From Ruegeria sp. A3M17 (GTDB lineage: Bacteria; Pseudomonadota; Alphaproteobacteria; Rhodobacterales; Rhodobacteraceae): a DNA stretch of 64,000 bases. Within the stretch, counting starts at the first letter, position 1. Each line of letters begins with the position of its first letter. The position numbers and the translations under genes are program-made. Positions 26,932-42,781 of this stretch are shown here, one piece after another. Under the pieces are notes generated by a model that saw only the letters and a program-made list of their open reading frames with translations, was not told where the DNA came from and made no database searches. The stretch lies in assembly GCF_003318255.1 (NCBI RefSeq), contig NZ_QOCF01000035.1, forward strand, positions 124,001 to 188,000. The letters are read 5' to 3'.

Positions 26932-29049
26932 TTATGCGTATTTCGCCTGAATCTCGTCCGAGATATTCTGCGGAACCGGATCGTAGTGGTCGAACTGCAT
27001 GGTAAACTGGGCACGGCCCGACGACATCGAACGCAGAGTGTTGATGTAGCCGAACATGTTGGCCAGCGGAACGAACGCGTCGATCGCGATGGCGTTGCCG
27101 CGGTTTTCCTGACCGGAAACCTGTCCCCGACGTGATGTCAGGTCGCCGATGATGCCGCCGGTGTATTCTTCCGGGGTGATCACTTCGACCTTCATGATCG
27201 GCTCAAGCAGTTTCGCACCGGCTTTGCGCATGCCTTCACGCATACCCATACGAGCCGCGATTTCAAACGCCAGAACCGAGGAGTCTACGTCGTGGTATTT
27301 ACCTTCGATCAGGGCAACTTTGAAGTCGATCACGGGGAAGCCAGCCAATGGGCCGCTATCCATGACGGATCTGATGCCTTTTTCGACACCCGGGATATAT
27401 TCCTTGGGTACCGAACCACCAACAACGCGGGATTCGAACGAATAGCCTTCGCCCGGTTCTGTCGGCGAGATGATCATCTTCACCTCGGCAAACTGACCCG
27501 AACCACCCGACTGTTTCTTGTGGGTGTAAACGATCTCGGCTTCGTGACCGATGGTTTCGCGATAGGCCACCTGCGGCGCACCAATGTTCGCTTCAACCTT
27601 GAATTCACGCTTGAGACGGTCAATCAGGATGTCCAGGTGAAGTTCGCCCATGCCCTTCATGATGGTCTGACCGCTTTCGATGTCAGTTTCCACGCGGAAG
27701 GACGGGTCTTCTGCAGCCAAACGGCCCAGACCCTGGCTCATCTTTTCCTGGTCAGCCTTGGTTTTCGGCTCAACCGCAATCTCGATCACCGGATCGGGGA
27801 AGGTCATCGTTTCTAGAACCACCGGATCGCCGGTCGAACACAGAGTGTCGCCCGTGGTGGTGTCTTTCAGACCTGCCAGCGCGATAATGTCGCCTGCGAA
27901 TGCTTCCGTGATTTCCTCACGATCATTCGAGTGCATCATCATCATCCGGCCGATACGCTCTTTCTTACCCTTGGTCGAGTTCAGAAGCGTGTCGCCCTTG
28001 CCCAGAGTACCCGAATAGATGCGGGTAAAGGTCAGCGAGCCAACAAAGGGGTCGTTCATGATTTTGAACGCCAGGCCCGAGAACGCCATGTCATCATCCG
28101 CGCGGCGGGCGATGTTACGGGTTTCTTCTTCGTCACCGGGTTTGAAGCCCATGTAATCAACAACGTCCAGCGGGCTGGGCAGATAGTCGATCACAGCATT
28201 CAACAGCGGCTGAACGCCTTTGTTCTTGAACGCCGAACCACCCAGAACCGGAACAAACGCGATTTCCAAAGTACCTTTGCGCAGCAGGGCGCGCAGGGTC
28301 GGAACGTCGGGCTCATTGCCTTCCAGGTATTCCATCATCGCGTCGTCGTCCATTTCGACGGCCGCTTCGACCATTTTACCGCGCCATTCGTCGGCCATGT
28401 CTTTCAGGCTATCGCGGATCGGAGCTTTGATCCAGGATGCACCCAGATCTTCACCCTGCCACAACCATTCTTCCATGGTGACGAGGTCAATCAGACCTTC
28501 CAGCTCGGTCTCTGCGCCGATCGGGATACCAACCGGAACAGCACGTGCGCCGGTGCGGTCTTCGATCATTTCAACGCAGTTGAAGAAGTCGGCGCCGATC
28601 TTGTCCATCTTGTTGACGAACACCATACGCGGAACCTTGTAGCGGTCAGCCTGACGCCACACGGTTTCGGTCTGTGGCTCAACACCGGCGTTTGCGTCCA
28701 GAACACAGACAGCACCGTCGAGAACCGCCAGAGAGCGTTCAACTTCGATGGTGAAGTCAACGTGACCGGGGGTGTCGATGATGTTCAGGCGGTGCTTGGG
28801 CGAGTCAGGTGTTTCACCATCTTCGGTGCGTTCCCAGAATGTGGTGGTCGCAGCCGAGGTGATGGTGATTCCGCGTTCCTGCTCCTGCTCCATCCAGTCC
28901 ATGGTGGCTGCACCGTCGTGCACCTCACCAATGTTGTGGGATTTGCCGGTGTAATACAGGATACGTTCCGAGCAGGTGGTCTTACCTGCATCGATATGCG
29001 CCATAATACCGAAGTTACGGTAATGGTTAAGTGTATATTCGCGTGCCAT
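26932..29049 (-). CDS. fusA: Elongation factor G
   Basis: The 705-residue translocase has the full set of GTPase motifs: [14 protein letters not shown] switch I, DTPGHVDF and NKMD. Domains II-V are present, with the C-terminal [18 protein letters not shown]. It promotes ribosome translocation and, with RRF, recycling. It is in the str operon between rpsG and tuf. This normal copy contrasts with the divergent EF-G-like protein at 62152. Confidence 0.98.
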   Translation of the reverse strand: MAREYTLNHYRNFGIMAHIDAGKTTCSERILYYTGKSHNIGEVHDGAATMDWMEQEQERGITITSAATTTFWERTEDGETPDSPKHRLNIIDTPGHVDFTIEVERSLAVLDGAVCVLDANAGVEPQTETVWRQADRYKVPRMVFVNKMDKIGADFFNCVEMIEDRTGARAVPVGIPIGAETELEGLIDLVTMEEWLWQGEDLGASWIKAPIRDSLKDMADEWRGKMVEAAVEMDDDAMMEYLEGNEPDVPTLRALLRKGTLEIAFVPVLGGSAFKNKGVQPLLNAVIDYLPSPLDVVDYMGFKPGDEEETRNIARRADDDMAFSGLAFKIMNDPFVGSLTFTRIYSGTLGKGDTLLNSTKGKKERIGRMMMMHSNDREEITEAFAGDIIALAGLKDTTTGDTLCSTGDPVVLETMTFPDPVIEIAVEPKTKADQEKMSQGLGRLAAEDPSFRVETDIESGQTIMKGMGELHLDILIDRLKREFKVEANIGAPQVAYRETIGHEAEIVYTHKKQSGGSGQFAEVKMIISPTEPGEGYSFESRVVGGSVPKEYIPGVEKGIRSVMDSGPLAGFPVIDFKVALIEGKYHDVDSSVLAFEIAARMGMREGMRKAGAKLLEPIMKVEVITPEEYTGGIIGDLTSRRGQVSGQENRGNAIAIDAFVPLANMFGYINTLRSMSSGRAQFTMQFDHYDPVPQNISDEIQAKYA

Positions 29050-29067
29050 TTTGATAAGCCTCTGGAA

Positions 29068-29553
<486 letters not shown>

Positions 29554-29925
29554 TTATTTGGGACGCTTCGCGCCGTATTTCGAACGACGTTGCTTACGGT
29601 CTTTGACGCCTTGGGTATCTAGAACACCGCGCAGGATGTGGTAACGGACACCGGGAAGGTCTTTTACACGGCCGCCACGGATCAGAACAACCGAGTGTTC
29701 CTGCAGGTTGTGGCTTTCACCGGGGATGTACGAGATGACCTCGAACCCGTTGGTCAGGCGCACTTTGGCAACCTTACGCATCGCCGAGTTCGGCTTTTTC
29801 GGTGTGGTGGTGTACACGCGGGTACAGACGCCGCGCTTTTGCGGGCACTGCTCAAGGTGCATCGACTTCGAGCGTTTTACTTTGGGCTGCCGCGGCTTGC
29901 GGATCAGCTGTTGGATCGTTGGCAT
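29554..29925 (-). CDS. rpsL: 30S ribosomal protein S12
   Basis: The 123-residue protein starts [15 protein letters not shown]; the open frame extends 30 codons upstream, but 123 residues is the exact family length. It contains [13 protein letters not shown] and the [11 protein letters not shown] loop, with lysines at the classic streptomycin-resistance positions, so it looks wild-type. S12 monitors decoding accuracy. It is the first gene of the str operon. Confidence 0.98.
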   Translation of the reverse strand: MPTIQQLIRKPRQPKVKRSKSMHLEQCPQKRGVCTRVYTTTPKKPNSAMRKVAKVRLTNGFEVISYIPGESHNLQEHSVVLIRGGRVKDLPGVRYHILRGVLDTQGVKDRKQRRSKYGAKRPK

Positions 29926-30310
29926 TCCGGTTATATCCCCGTTTTGCAACACATATGACATGCACGCGCGATGCGTGCGGTTAAATTCGCTGCACTCATG
30001 CGTCCACAAGCGCAAAACCCGCGAGCGTTCCCATTCCGAGGTGAACGTCGCGGTTTGTTATCAGAGGGCGCGAACGATAAAAGTGTCCAGGCCTTGACCA
30101 GTTCATTACTGGAATCGGTTGTGGGGCGGCCCCCGGCACCGAGATGACGCGCGTATATGGGGAGTCGGCCCGAGTGTCAACAGCACATACCCGCCAAGCC
30201 AATTGGCAGCGTTTTATCAAGACTTAGCTGCAGCTTCCAGTGCCACTCGCCCGTTGCCGGCAATTGCGGACTTCTGCATAGTGGCCGCGAAACTTTTCGA
30301 TGGACGAAAC
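29926..30310. other. Divergent intergenic region upstream of rpsL
   Basis: These 385 bases should hold the str operon promoter (minus) and the promoter of the rhamnosyltransferase-like gene (plus). A short hairpin CCAGT/ACTGG lies near 30098-30112. The open plus-strand frame before 30311 has no protein-like signature and I treat it as non-coding. Confidence 0.5.
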
Positions 30311-31117
30311 ATGCAAGTCATTGGCCTGTGCCGCTTTTCCTACCCCGCAATCGGCGGCTATCAGGTTGAACACGAAACTGTCGAAGAGCGTCGTCAATAC
30401 CTGTATAACCCAGAGCGGCTGGAAGAACGGTTTCGTCTGTTTGAAACCACCACCCTGCCCGGTTTTCGGGAACAGACAGACGAGGACTTTGAACTGGTGG
30501 TGCTGATCGGCGAATGTCTTCCCCAAAAGTCCATGGACCGGCTGTATGATCTCACCTCGGGCATTAGACAGATCCGCATCGTCAAGCGTACACCAGCCCG
30601 GCACCGCCCGGTCGTCAAAGAGGTTCTGCACAGTGCCCGCACCGACCCGGATAAGCCGTGCCTCCAGTTTCGGCATGACGACGATGATGCCGTCTCGGTC
30701 GACTTTGTCGTACGTCTGCGCCTTGCGGCGATTGACGCAAGAGGACTGACCCGGAATAGCCGAACGGTCGGGCTGGATTTCAACAGCGGGTTTCTGGCGC
30801 GGTTTGGACCGGATGGCACTCAAGCTCTCCCGGTGTTCCGATCCCTTTTGGGCGTTGGTCTGGGGATGTATATTGCCGGCGGCTGCAAACACACGATCAT
30901 GAGTTTCACGCACCACAAGATCGGTCGTTTCATGCCCGTGATCAGCTATCCCGACGCGCCCATGTGGGTGCGTACGCTGAACAACTTCAACGACTCCCCC
31001 CATGCCCGCGCCAGCAAGACCGAGCTGTCCCCACTGACACCGGAACAAGAAGGCGAGTTCATTGCGCGATTTGCCATTGAACAGGACAAGGTGCGGCGGG
31101 CTCACTCAGCTGGTTGA
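30311..31117 (+). CDS. Putative rhamnosyltransferase-family protein
   Basis: From the ATG at 30311 the protein has 268 residues. The start IGLCRFSYPAIGGYQVEHET and the following EERFRLFETTTLPGFREQTD match the family annotated as putative rhamnosyl transferases. RHDDDDAVSVDFV has the acidic cluster expected of a GT-A-type metal-nucleotide site. Many roseobacters carry several such genes for surface polysaccharide. The product has no membrane helix. The 3' end overlaps the convergent transporter gene by 16 bases. Confidence 0.78.
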   Translation: MQVIGLCRFSYPAIGGYQVEHETVEERRQYLYNPERLEERFRLFETTTLPGFREQTDEDFELVVLIGECLPQKSMDRLYDLTSGIRQIRIVKRTPARHRPVVKEVLHSARTDPDKPCLQFRHDDDDAVSVDFVVRLRLAAIDARGLTRNSRTVGLDFNSGFLARFGPDGTQALPVFRSLLGVGLGMYIAGGCKHTIMSFTHHKIGRFMPVISYPDAPMWVRTLNNFNDSPHARASKTELSPLTPEQEGEFIARFAIEQDKVRRAHSAG

Positions 31118-31972
31118 GACTGACGTTCCCGGAACAGGGTGAACAGCCCCGCACCCACAACCAGAACAGCGCCGAACATCGTGATCGTATCGGGCCAATC
31201 GCCAAAAATGACCCAACCCAACCCCAAAGCCCAGATCAGGCTGGAATACCGGAACGGCGCGATAAACCCGACGTCGCCTTCGCGCATGACCATGACGCTG
31301 CAAAGATATCCGGTCAGAACAAAGACCGCAGCTGAGGACACCATTATCCCAGCCCCCAGTGTAACCGGCTCCCACCCTGTGACTGCAGTTGCGATCCCTG
31401 CGGCCAATGTAATGGAAACCGTCGTCGCCAATGTGACCGTCAAGGAAGGAACATGCGTCGACATGCGCCGGGTAATCAGATCACGCGCGGTGACGGATGC
31501 CACGGCAATCAGAGCGTAAATCGCGTAAATACTGAACCCATCAGGCCCCGGCCGTACGATCAGCAACATTCCGGCAAAGCCCATCCCGATCGCTAGAATG
31601 CGGCGCCAGCCGATATGCTCACCAAAAAACAGTACGGCGCCCAACGTCACCGTAAGTGGCAACGCTTGAAGAACGGCCGTTACATTCGCCAGCGGCATAT
31701 GTAAAAGCGCTGTCAGAAAGAAGAATGTGGCCGACAACTCAGCTAAGCAGCGTGCAGCAACAAGCCACTTGTCATGGCGCGGAAAGTTCAGGTGAAGCGC
31801 CCCAAGATGACGCGCCATCAGAAACACCAATAACGTCGCCAAGACTCCGCGGATCGCAACCATCTGAAACAGCGGCAATTCTGCCCCCCGCAACCTTGAT
31901 CAATGCGTCATTCACGGTAAAGGCGGCCATGCTGCCCATCATCAGCATAGCGCCCTTCACATTCGGGGTCAT
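31102..31972 (-). pseudogene. DMT-family (EamA) transporter with a frameshift
   Basis: An ATG at 31972 opens TPNVKGAMLMMGSMAAFTVN and reads the first membrane helix up to DALIKVAGG. After a run of six G on the coding strand (C-run at 31884-31889) the frame is lost, but the next frame continues as a normal 10-helix EamA transporter: AELPLFQMVAIRG and on to ERQSQPAE. With five G the two parts join seamlessly as VAGAELPLFQ. Either the gene is inactivated, expression is phase-variable, or the run is a sequencing error. Substrate is unknown. Confidence 0.85.
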
Positions 31973-32059
31973 AGTGGCGGATTCCAATACTTAAAAGAAA
32001 CTTGGCCCATTGGCCGTAAGCCCGTGAACGATGTCAATATGCAACGTCGAGCCTGCTGA

Positions 32060-32515
32060 TCAGCCAGGCAAGATCACCAACGTGTGGTCCATACCCGCAA
32101 GAGCTGCTTCAATGAGCGGCGCGACCTCTGCCCAATCGCCACCGGCCAGACCAGCACCGATCATCGGATAGCCGATCCGCGATGCGGGGAATGCGCGTGC
32201 AATCTTCGAAAAACAACCCGAGATCGCGTCATATTCCACAAGTCGCCCCGGCCCCTCCCAATGAAACTGGGTATAGGCATTAACCACTACAAATTCGGTC
32301 GTGCCCCGCGTGATCTGGACCGAAGAAATCGTTCCGAGTTTTGATCGGGACCCAAGGTCCGTCTGCTTGTCGGCCTCAAGCGCATCAGGGAATTCCGCCG
32401 CAATCGCCCGTGCTATCCCGGCCCCCATCGCATGGAAGCAATTGCAACCGTGAATGATGACATCAAACTCACCATTCAGCGCAAGCTGTATCAAATCACC
32501 CTTGATTGTAGGCAT
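32060..32515 (-). CDS. Macro-domain protein
   Basis: From the second of two adjacent ATGs (32515) the protein has 151 residues, starting MPTIKGDLIQLAL. AAGGGA lies upstream. The macro fold is shown by IIHGCNCFHAMGAGIARAIA, the ADP-ribose-binding loop, and by IGYPMIGAGLAGGDW near the C-terminus. Macro domains bind or hydrolyse ADP-ribose derivatives such as ADP-ribosyl proteins or ADP-ribose 1''-phosphate. The gene stands alone. Whether it is hydrolytic cannot be seen. Confidence 0.85.
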   Translation of the reverse strand: MPTIKGDLIQLALNGEFDVIIHGCNCFHAMGAGIARAIAAEFPDALEADKQTDLGSRSKLGTISSVQITRGTTEFVVVNAYTQFHWEGPGRLVEYDAISGCFSKIARAFPASRIGYPMIGAGLAGGDWAEVAPLIEAALAGMDHTLVILPG

Positions 32516-32600
32516 CATGCATCCCTTGATCAGTGGGTCGCTGTCTTCGAGACTATTCAGTTGTATCATGATCGGGCGAAAGCACACCAAGGGCAAAAGA

Positions 32601-32628
32601 AAAGGCCCCGCGAAATCGCAGGGCCTTT
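32601..32628 (-). terminator. Terminator after rpoC
   Basis: AAAGGCCC and GGGCCTTT, extended by GCGA/TCGC after one mismatch, form a 12-bp stem 22 bases beyond the rpoC stop. On the minus strand it is followed by TCTTTTGCCC. Confidence 0.85.
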
Positions 32629-32650
32629 CCGTATTTCTATGATGAGTAAG

Positions 32651-35600
32651 TTACTCGCGGCTTTCCGGCGTTTCCACCAGAACGTCCAGCTCGTCACCGA
32701 CCATATCGTCATCCATGACCGGCGCGGCCAGGGCAGCGGCCGCTTCGGCCTCTTCCCGGCGGGCTTCGATCACGACGTTGTCGCGGCCTTGCGCAACCTG
32801 GCGCACGGCCTGAGTGGCCCCACCGGTACCGGCTGGGATCAGACGACCAACGATGACGTTCTCTTTCAGGCCAACCAACTTGTCCTTCTTGCCCTGAACC
32901 GAAGCCTCGGTCAGAACGCGGGTGGTTTCCTGGAACGACGCCGCCGAGATGAACGAACGTGTCTGCAGCGAGGCTTTGGTGATCCCCAAGAGGATCGGTT
33001 CGCCCTGAGCCGGACGACCACCACGCGAGAGTGTTTTCTCGTTGGCCGCGTCAAACTCCTGCTTGTCGACATGCTCGCCTTTCAGCAGGGTAGTGTCGCC
33101 TGAATCCAGGATCTCCCACTTCTGCAGCATCTGACGCACGATGACTTCGATGTGCTTGTCGTTGATCTTCACGCCTTGCAGACGGTAAACATCCTGCACC
33201 TCGTCGATCATGTAATCCGCCAGCGCTTCGACACCCATGATGGACAGGATGTCATGCGGAGCCGGGTTACCGTCCATCAGGTATTCACCCTTCTGGATGA
33301 AGTCGCCTTCCGCGACCGGGATATGCTTACCCTTGGGCACCATATACTCGATCGTTTCCATCGACTCGTCCGCCGGTTCGATGCTGATGCGGCGCTTGTT
33401 CTTGTAGTCGCGGCCAAAGCGCACGTAACCATCGGCTTCTGCGATGATCGCGTGATCTTTCGGACGGCGGGCTTCGAACAGTTCAGCCACACGTGGCAGA
33501 CCACCGGTGATGTCCTTGGTCTTGGCGCCTTCACGCGGGATACGCGCAACGACTTCACCAGCCTCGATTTTATCACCGTCTTCGATCGACAGGATCGCAT
33601 CCACCGACATCGGATAGTGAACCGGGTTTCCCGCATCGTTGCGAACCGGCTCGCCATCTTCACCAACCAGAATGATCTCGGGCTTTAGGTCGCTGCCTTT
33701 GGGGGCGGCGCGCCAGTCGATCACGATTTTCTGGGTCATGCCGGTTGCATCGTCGGTCTCATCGCGGACAGCAATGCCCGAAACAAGGTCGACATACTTC
33801 GCGGTACCGGCTTTTTCGGCGATGATTGGCAGAGTATAGGGATCCCACTCGTACAGCTTGTCGCCACGGGCAACCTTGGCGCCGTCCTTGACGAACAGTT
33901 TGGAGCCGTAGCTCAGCTTGTGGCTGGCACGTTCCTCGCCGTGTTCGTCCTTGATCACCAGCTTCATGTTCCGGCCCATAACCAGGATTTCGCCTGCGGA
34001 ATTGGCCAGAACCTGCGGGTTCTCGAACGAAACCACACCGTCTTGGCTAGCTTCCTGGAACGACTGCTGACCACCTTGGGCAACACCGCCGATGTGGAAG
34101 GTCCGCATCGTCAGCTGTGTACCAGGTTCACCGATGGACTGGGCGGCGATGATGCCGACAGCCTCACCCGTGTTGACCCGCGTACCACGTGCAAGGTCAC
34201 GACCATAGCAGGTGGCACAAACGCCTTCCTCGGACTCACAGGTCAGAGGCGAGCGGATGCGCATCGACGCGACAGCAGCCTCGTCAATGATGTCGGCCAT
34301 GCGTTCGTCGATCAACTGACCCGCGGCGACCAGAACCTCATCCGTACCCGGACGCAGAACATCATCGGCCGAAACACGACCCAGCACACGTTCGGCCAGC
34401 GAAGCGACAACCTCACCGTCGTTGACCGCAGCTTCGGCAGTGATCGCACGTTCAGTACCACAGTCGATCTCACGAACGATGCAGTCCTGCGCCACGTCCA
34501 CCAGACGACGGGTCAGGTAACCCGAGTTCGCCGTCTTCAGAGCGGTATCCGACAGACCCTTACGGGCACCGTGGGTCGAGTTGAAGTACTCGAGAACAGT
34601 CAGACCTTCTTTAAAGTTCGAGATGATCGGCGTCTCGATGATGTCACCGTTCGGCTTGGCCATCAGACCGCGCATACCGCCCAGCTGTTTCATCTGAGTA
34701 ACCGAGCCACGCGCACCCGAGTGGGCCATCATGTAGACCGAGTTTGGTTCTTGTTCGGAACCATCCTCTGCCCGATCCGAAGACGAGATCGTGCCCATCA
34801 TCGCATCGGTTACGCGGTCGTTACACTTCGACCAGGCATCGACAACTTTGTTGTACTTTTCGCCCTGCGTGATCAGACCATCCATGTACTGCTGTTCAAA
34901 GTCTTTTACCTGACTGCGGGTCTCATCAACGATGCCCCACTTGTCATCAGGGATGACCATGTCGTCCTTACCGAACGAGATGCCCGCCTTGAACGCTTCT
35001 TTGAAGCCCATCGACATGATCTGGTCACAGAAAATAACCGACTCTTTCTGACCGCAGTAGCGGTAGACGGTGTCGATTACCTGCTGCACTTCTTTCTTCC
35101 GCAGCAGACGGTTGACCAGTTCGAACGGTGCCTTGTTGTTCGTCGGCAGCAAGGCGCCCAGACGCAGACGACCTGGCGTGGTCTCGAAACGCTTCTGTAC
35201 TTCGTTGCCTTCATCGTCGATCTGCGTGACCCGCGCGGTGATCTTGGTGTGCAGGTGAACTTCGCCTGCATCCAACGCGTGCTGAACTTCGTCGATCGAA
35301 CCAAAGACCTTGCCTTCGCCCGGCATGCCTTCGCGTTCCAGCGTCACATAGTACAGACCCAGGATCATATCCTGCGACGGAACGATGATCGGCGCGCCGT
35401 TTGCAGGCGACAGAACGTTGTTCGTCGACATCATCAGAACACGGGCTTCCAGTTGCGCCTCAAGGCTGAGGGGCACGTGAACCGCCATCTGGTCACCGTC
35501 GAAGTCAGCGTTGAAGGCCGAGCAGACCAGCGGGTGCAGCTGAATCGCCTTACCTTCGATCAGAACCGGCTCAAACGCCTGAATGCCAAGACGGTGCAGC

Positions 35601-36892
35601 GTCGGCGCACGGTTCAGCATAACAGGGTGTTCGCGGATCACCTCGTCGAGGATATCCCACACTTCGGGACGCTCTTTTTCGACCAGTTTCTTCGCCTGCT
35701 TCACGGTCGAAGACAGACCCTTGGCTTCAAGGCGCGAATAGATGAACGGCTTGAACAGCTCCAACGCCATCTTCTTCGGCAGACCACACTGGTGCAGCTT
35801 CAGCTCGGGACCGGTCACAATAACCGAACGTCCTGAGAAGTCGACGCGCTTACCCAGAAGGTTCTGACGGAAGCGGCCCTGTTTCCCTTTCAGCATGTCC
35901 GACAGCGATTTCAGCGGACGCTTGTTGGCGCCGGTGATTACGCGGCCACGACGGCCGTTGTCAAACAGAGCGTCAACGGATTCCTGCAACATCCGCTTTT
36001 CGTTGCGGACGATGATGTCAGGTGCGCGCAGTTCGATCAGACGCTTCAGACGGTTGTTCCGGTTGATGACGCGGCGATACAGATCGTTCAGATCCGAAGT
36101 CGCGAAACGGCCACCATCCAGCGGAACCAGCGGACGCAGTTCCGGCGGAATGACCGGGATCACGGTCATCACCATCCACTCGGGGCGGTTGCCTGACTCG
36201 AGGAAGGATTCAACAACCTTCAGACGCTTGATGATCTTCTTGGGCTTCAGCTCGCCGGTTGCTTCTGCCAGATCAGCGCGCAGCTGTTCGGCTTCGGCTT
36301 CCAGATCGATCTGGGCCAGCATCTCACGGATAGCTTCGGCACCAATGTTCGCAGTGAACGCGTCCATGCCATAGGCATCCTGCGCGTCCATGAACTCTTC
36401 TTCGGTCAACATCTGGCCATAAGACAAGTCGGTCAGACCGGGCTCAATGACGACATAGTTTTCAAAGTACAGAACACGTTCCAGATCGCGCAGCGTCATG
36501 TCCAGCATCAGACCGATGCGGGACGGCAGCGATTTCAGGAACCAGATGTGCGCAACGGGCGCTGCCAATTCGATGTGGCCCATACGCTCGCGGCGGACTT
36601 TCTGCAGGGTGACTTCCACACCACATTTCTCGCAGACAACGCCGCGATACTTCATCCGCTTATATTTGCCGCACAGACATTCGTAATCTTTGATTGGGCC
36701 AAAGATACGCGCACAGAACAGACCGTCACGCTCGGGCTTGAACGTCCGGTAGTTGATGGTTTCGGGTTTCTTGATCTCGCCATAGGACCAAGACAGAATC
36801 CGCTCGGGCGACGCCAAGGAGACTTTGATCTCGTCAAAGACTTTCGGCGGCGTCAGCGGGTTGAACGGGTTATTGGTGATTTCCTGGTTCAT
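32651..36892 (-). CDS. rpoC: RNA polymerase subunit beta'
   Basis: The 1413-residue subunit has the N-terminal zinc ribbon ([20 protein letters not shown], near residue 71), the catalytic [14 protein letters not shown] (about residue 460) and the trigger-loop region near [20 protein letters not shown]. It is co-transcribed with rpoB, 49 bases upstream, and ended by a terminator. Length is normal for Rhodobacteraceae. Confidence 0.99.
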   Translation of the reverse strand: MNQEITNNPFNPLTPPKVFDEIKVSLASPERILSWSYGEIKKPETINYRTFKPERDGLFCARIFGPIKDYECLCGKYKRMKYRGVVCEKCGVEVTLQKVRRERMGHIELAAPVAHIWFLKSLPSRIGLMLDMTLRDLERVLYFENYVVIEPGLTDLSYGQMLTEEEFMDAQDAYGMDAFTANIGAEAIREMLAQIDLEAEAEQLRADLAEATGELKPKKIIKRLKVVESFLESGNRPEWMVMTVIPVIPPELRPLVPLDGGRFATSDLNDLYRRVINRNNRLKRLIELRAPDIIVRNEKRMLQESVDALFDNGRRGRVITGANKRPLKSLSDMLKGKQGRFRQNLLGKRVDFSGRSVIVTGPELKLHQCGLPKKMALELFKPFIYSRLEAKGLSSTVKQAKKLVEKERPEVWDILDEVIREHPVMLNRAPTLHRLGIQAFEPVLIEGKAIQLHPLVCSAFNADFDGDQMAVHVPLSLEAQLEARVLMMSTNNVLSPANGAPIIVPSQDMILGLYYVTLEREGMPGEGKVFGSIDEVQHALDAGEVHLHTKITARVTQIDDEGNEVQKRFETTPGRLRLGALLPTNNKAPFELVNRLLRKKEVQQVIDTVYRYCGQKESVIFCDQIMSMGFKEAFKAGISFGKDDMVIPDDKWGIVDETRSQVKDFEQQYMDGLITQGEKYNKVVDAWSKCNDRVTDAMMGTISSSDRAEDGSEQEPNSVYMMAHSGARGSVTQMKQLGGMRGLMAKPNGDIIETPIISNFKEGLTVLEYFNSTHGARKGLSDTALKTANSGYLTRRLVDVAQDCIVREIDCGTERAITAEAAVNDGEVVASLAERVLGRVSADDVLRPGTDEVLVAAGQLIDERMADIIDEAAVASMRIRSPLTCESEEGVCATCYGRDLARGTRVNTGEAVGIIAAQSIGEPGTQLTMRTFHIGGVAQGGQQSFQEASQDGVVSFENPQVLANSAGEILVMGRNMKLVIKDEHGEERASHKLSYGSKLFVKDGAKVARGDKLYEWDPYTLPIIAEKAGTAKYVDLVSGIAVRDETDDATGMTQKIVIDWRAAPKGSDLKPEIILVGEDGEPVRNDAGNPVHYPMSVDAILSIEDGDKIEAGEVVARIPREGAKTKDITGGLPRVAELFEARRPKDHAIIAEADGYVRFGRDYKNKRRISIEPADESMETIEYMVPKGKHIPVAEGDFIQKGEYLMDGNPAPHDILSIMGVEALADYMIDEVQDVYRLQGVKINDKHIEVIVRQMLQKWEILDSGDTTLLKGEHVDKQEFDAANEKTLSRGGRPAQGEPILLGITKASLQTRSFISAASFQETTRVLTEASVQGKKDKLVGLKENVIVGRLIPAGTGGATQAVRQVAQGRDNVVIEARREEAEAAAALAAPVMDDDMVGDELDVLVETPESRE

Positions 36893-36941
36893 TTTGCGTC
36901 CTTACAAATTGGGATGGGATGAGTGTGGGGCGTTGCCGCCC

Positions 36942-41075
<4,134 letters not shown>

Positions 41076-41258
41076 GTCAGATGTCACCTTTCGATGTTCT
41101 CAGCGGACAAAGACACCGTCGGGCCCCGGTGCCTTGCACATTAGAGACGACACGTCCGGATCAATTCGTGGCCACCGTCCCGAATGGCAGCCTCCCGATC
41201 CGCGAACCGCGTCTTAGAAAACACCCCCTTTATCAGAGGTCCTTTCTAAGACAGGTTC

Positions 41259-41288
41259 GGCTGGACCCGGAATTTTCCGGATCCAGCC
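41259..41288 (-). repeat. Hairpin in the rplL-rpoB gap
   Basis: GGCTGGA and TCCAGCC, then CCGGAA/TTCCGG inside, pair with one mismatch over 30 bases. There is no T-run. In enterobacteria the same junction holds an attenuator and an RNase III site that set the ratio of L7/L12 to RNA polymerase; a similar role here is inferred. Confidence 0.6.
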
Positions 41289-41327
41289 AAATTTTCCGGT
41301 GCATCAGCAATGCACCTGTCGAATGGC

Positions 41328-41702
41328 TCAGGCCAGCTCGACTTCGGCGCCAGCTGCTTCCAGCTTGCCTTTGACTTCTTCGGCTTCGTCTTTCGACACG
41401 CCTTCTTTGATCTTGCCGCCAGCTTCGACCAGTTCCTTGGCTTCTTTCAGGCCAAGACCGGTGATGCCGCGAACTTCTTTGATCACGTTGATTTTCGAAG
41501 CGCCGGCGTTCTTCAGAACGACGTCGAATTCGGTTTTTTCTTCCTCAGCTGCGCCACCGGCGTCGCCACCGGCTGCCATGACAACTGCGCCGCCTGCTGC
41601 GGGCTCGATGCCATATTCGTCTTTGAGGATGGTTTTCAGTTCTTGTGCTTCCAGCAGGGTCAGACCCACGATGCTTTCTGCGAGTGCTTTCAGATCAGCC
41701 AT
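41328..41702 (-). CDS. rplL: 50S ribosomal protein L7/L12
   Basis: The 124-residue protein has the N-terminal dimerisation part ([20 protein letters not shown]), an Ala/Gly-rich hinge ([20 protein letters not shown]) and the C-terminal factor-binding domain ([18 protein letters not shown]). It forms the stalk that recruits translation GTPases. It lies 79 bases after rplJ. Confidence 0.98.
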   Translation of the reverse strand: MADLKALAESIVGLTLLEAQELKTILKDEYGIEPAAGGAVVMAAGGDAGGAAEEEKTEFDVVLKNAGASKINVIKEVRGITGLGLKEAKELVEAGGKIKEGVSKDEAEEVKGKLEAAGAEVELA

Positions 41703-41781
41703 TTTATCAGCTCTTTCCGTTTACAGTGTGTGTTCCAACGTCAGGGTAGTTACCCTACGCAGATCATTCAGTGCCAACCGC

Positions 41782-42300
41782 TTACGCAGCTTCCGCCTTC
41801 TCTTCGATGGTGGAAAGGATGCTTGCGATGTTGCTTGCAGGTGCGCCAATTGCGCCAGCGATGTTCGAAGCAGGTGCGCCCAGCATGCCCGCGATAGTAG
41901 CAATAAGCTCCTCGCGCGAAGGCATTTTGGACACGGCTTCGACGCCGGCACGATCCAGAGCGTTCTCACCCATTGCACCGCCAAGAATTTCGAACTTTTG
42001 GTTCTCTTTGGCGTAGTCCTGGGCCACTTTGGCTGCTGCCACAGGGTCCTCGGAATAGGTTAGAACGGTCATACCCGTCAGCAGGTCGGCAATGCTTTCA
42101 CATGGCTTTCCGTCGAGGGCGATTTTGGCGAGCCTGTTCTTGGCAACACGCACGGAGCCACCCGCGTCACGAGCACGTGCGCGAAGGTCCTGCATCTCGG
42201 CAACTGTCAGACCGGCGTAGTGCGAAACCACTACGACGCCAGAGCTTTCGAAGATTTGGCCGAGTTCCTCGACCACTTTCTCTTTCTGGGCTCTATCCAC
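41782..42300 (-). CDS. rplJ: 50S ribosomal protein L10
   Basis: The GTG at 42300 gives 172 residues starting (M)[16 protein letters not shown] and is preceded by GGAGAG five bases upstream; a frame start four codons earlier would overlap that ribosome site. The C-terminal helix carries two near-identical APASNIA repeats. L10 anchors the L7/L12 stalk and, in other bacteria, represses its own operon by binding the leader. The leader here is long. Confidence 0.96.
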   Translation of the reverse strand: MDRAQKEKVVEELGQIFESSGVVVVSHYAGLTVAEMQDLRARARDAGGSVRVAKNRLAKIALDGKPCESIADLLTGMTVLTYSEDPVAAAKVAQDYAKENQKFEILGGAMGENALDRAGVEAVSKMPSREELIATIAGMLGAPASNIAGAIGAPASNIASILSTIEEKAEAA

Positions 42301-42781
42301 AGTTCTCTCCAAGTTTGGGGCGATATCTCACCCCGGCTCATATTAGCCGCAGCTTTCGCTCCGGCGTTCAGGTCCGTTGTTACGGGATTGGCCAAAATGC
42401 GCCCGAGGGTTGGACCCCCCAGAATTCTTTGGTCTTACCCGTCTCAGGCAGGGAATTAAGGGGCCATATGACACCACCCACCGTCTTGGACGAAACAAAA
42501 TAAAGCGCACGACGAATCGCACGCTTTACTTCGTAGCCTTACTTAGGGCAGATGGGGCCGGTTTCCAAGGGGTAAATTGCGGTTTCCGCAGGTTCGCAAC
42601 AGCATCTGTCGAAAACGATTTTCACCCCGCTCGGGGCTTAGCGTGCACATAGGCGCGGATTTGCGGAATACAACGCGCAAACGCCAAATCAAGCAGGTCC
42701 AAGCATCGACTTTCCGTTGACACGGGCATCGCACTGTTATCCTGTCCGGGGACTGGACAATAACACTCAGGACTTGGCTCG
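42301..42781 (-). promoter_or_regulatory. rplJ leader region and divergent gap
   Basis: No gene is seen in these 481 bases. On the minus strand a promoter-like TTGATT...TATTCC lies near 42675-42700, followed by the expected leader of rplJLrpoBC. Inside it, 42501-42528 forms TAAAGCG/CGCTTTA with an internal loop and a CGAA-capped tip, followed on the minus strand by ATTTTGTTT. That looks like an intrinsic terminator or attenuator 200 bases before rplJ. A CCCC/GGGG mini-hairpin lies at 42625-42636. L10 autoregulation is a natural expectation. Confidence 0.4.

Noticed and set aside
29926..30015. N-terminal extension of rpsL (30 codons)
   Set aside because: The [10 protein letters not shown] start gives the exact S12 length and the extension lacks conservation-like sequence.
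33920..35836. Long plus-strand open frame (638 codons) opposite rpoC
   Set aside because: It is a shadow caused by strong codon bias in rpoC; the sequence is Arg/His/Val-rich with no recognisable domain.
42625..42636. CCCC-GCTC-GGGG hairpin as terminator upstream of the kinase gene
   Set aside because: Only four GC pairs and no T-run on either strand.
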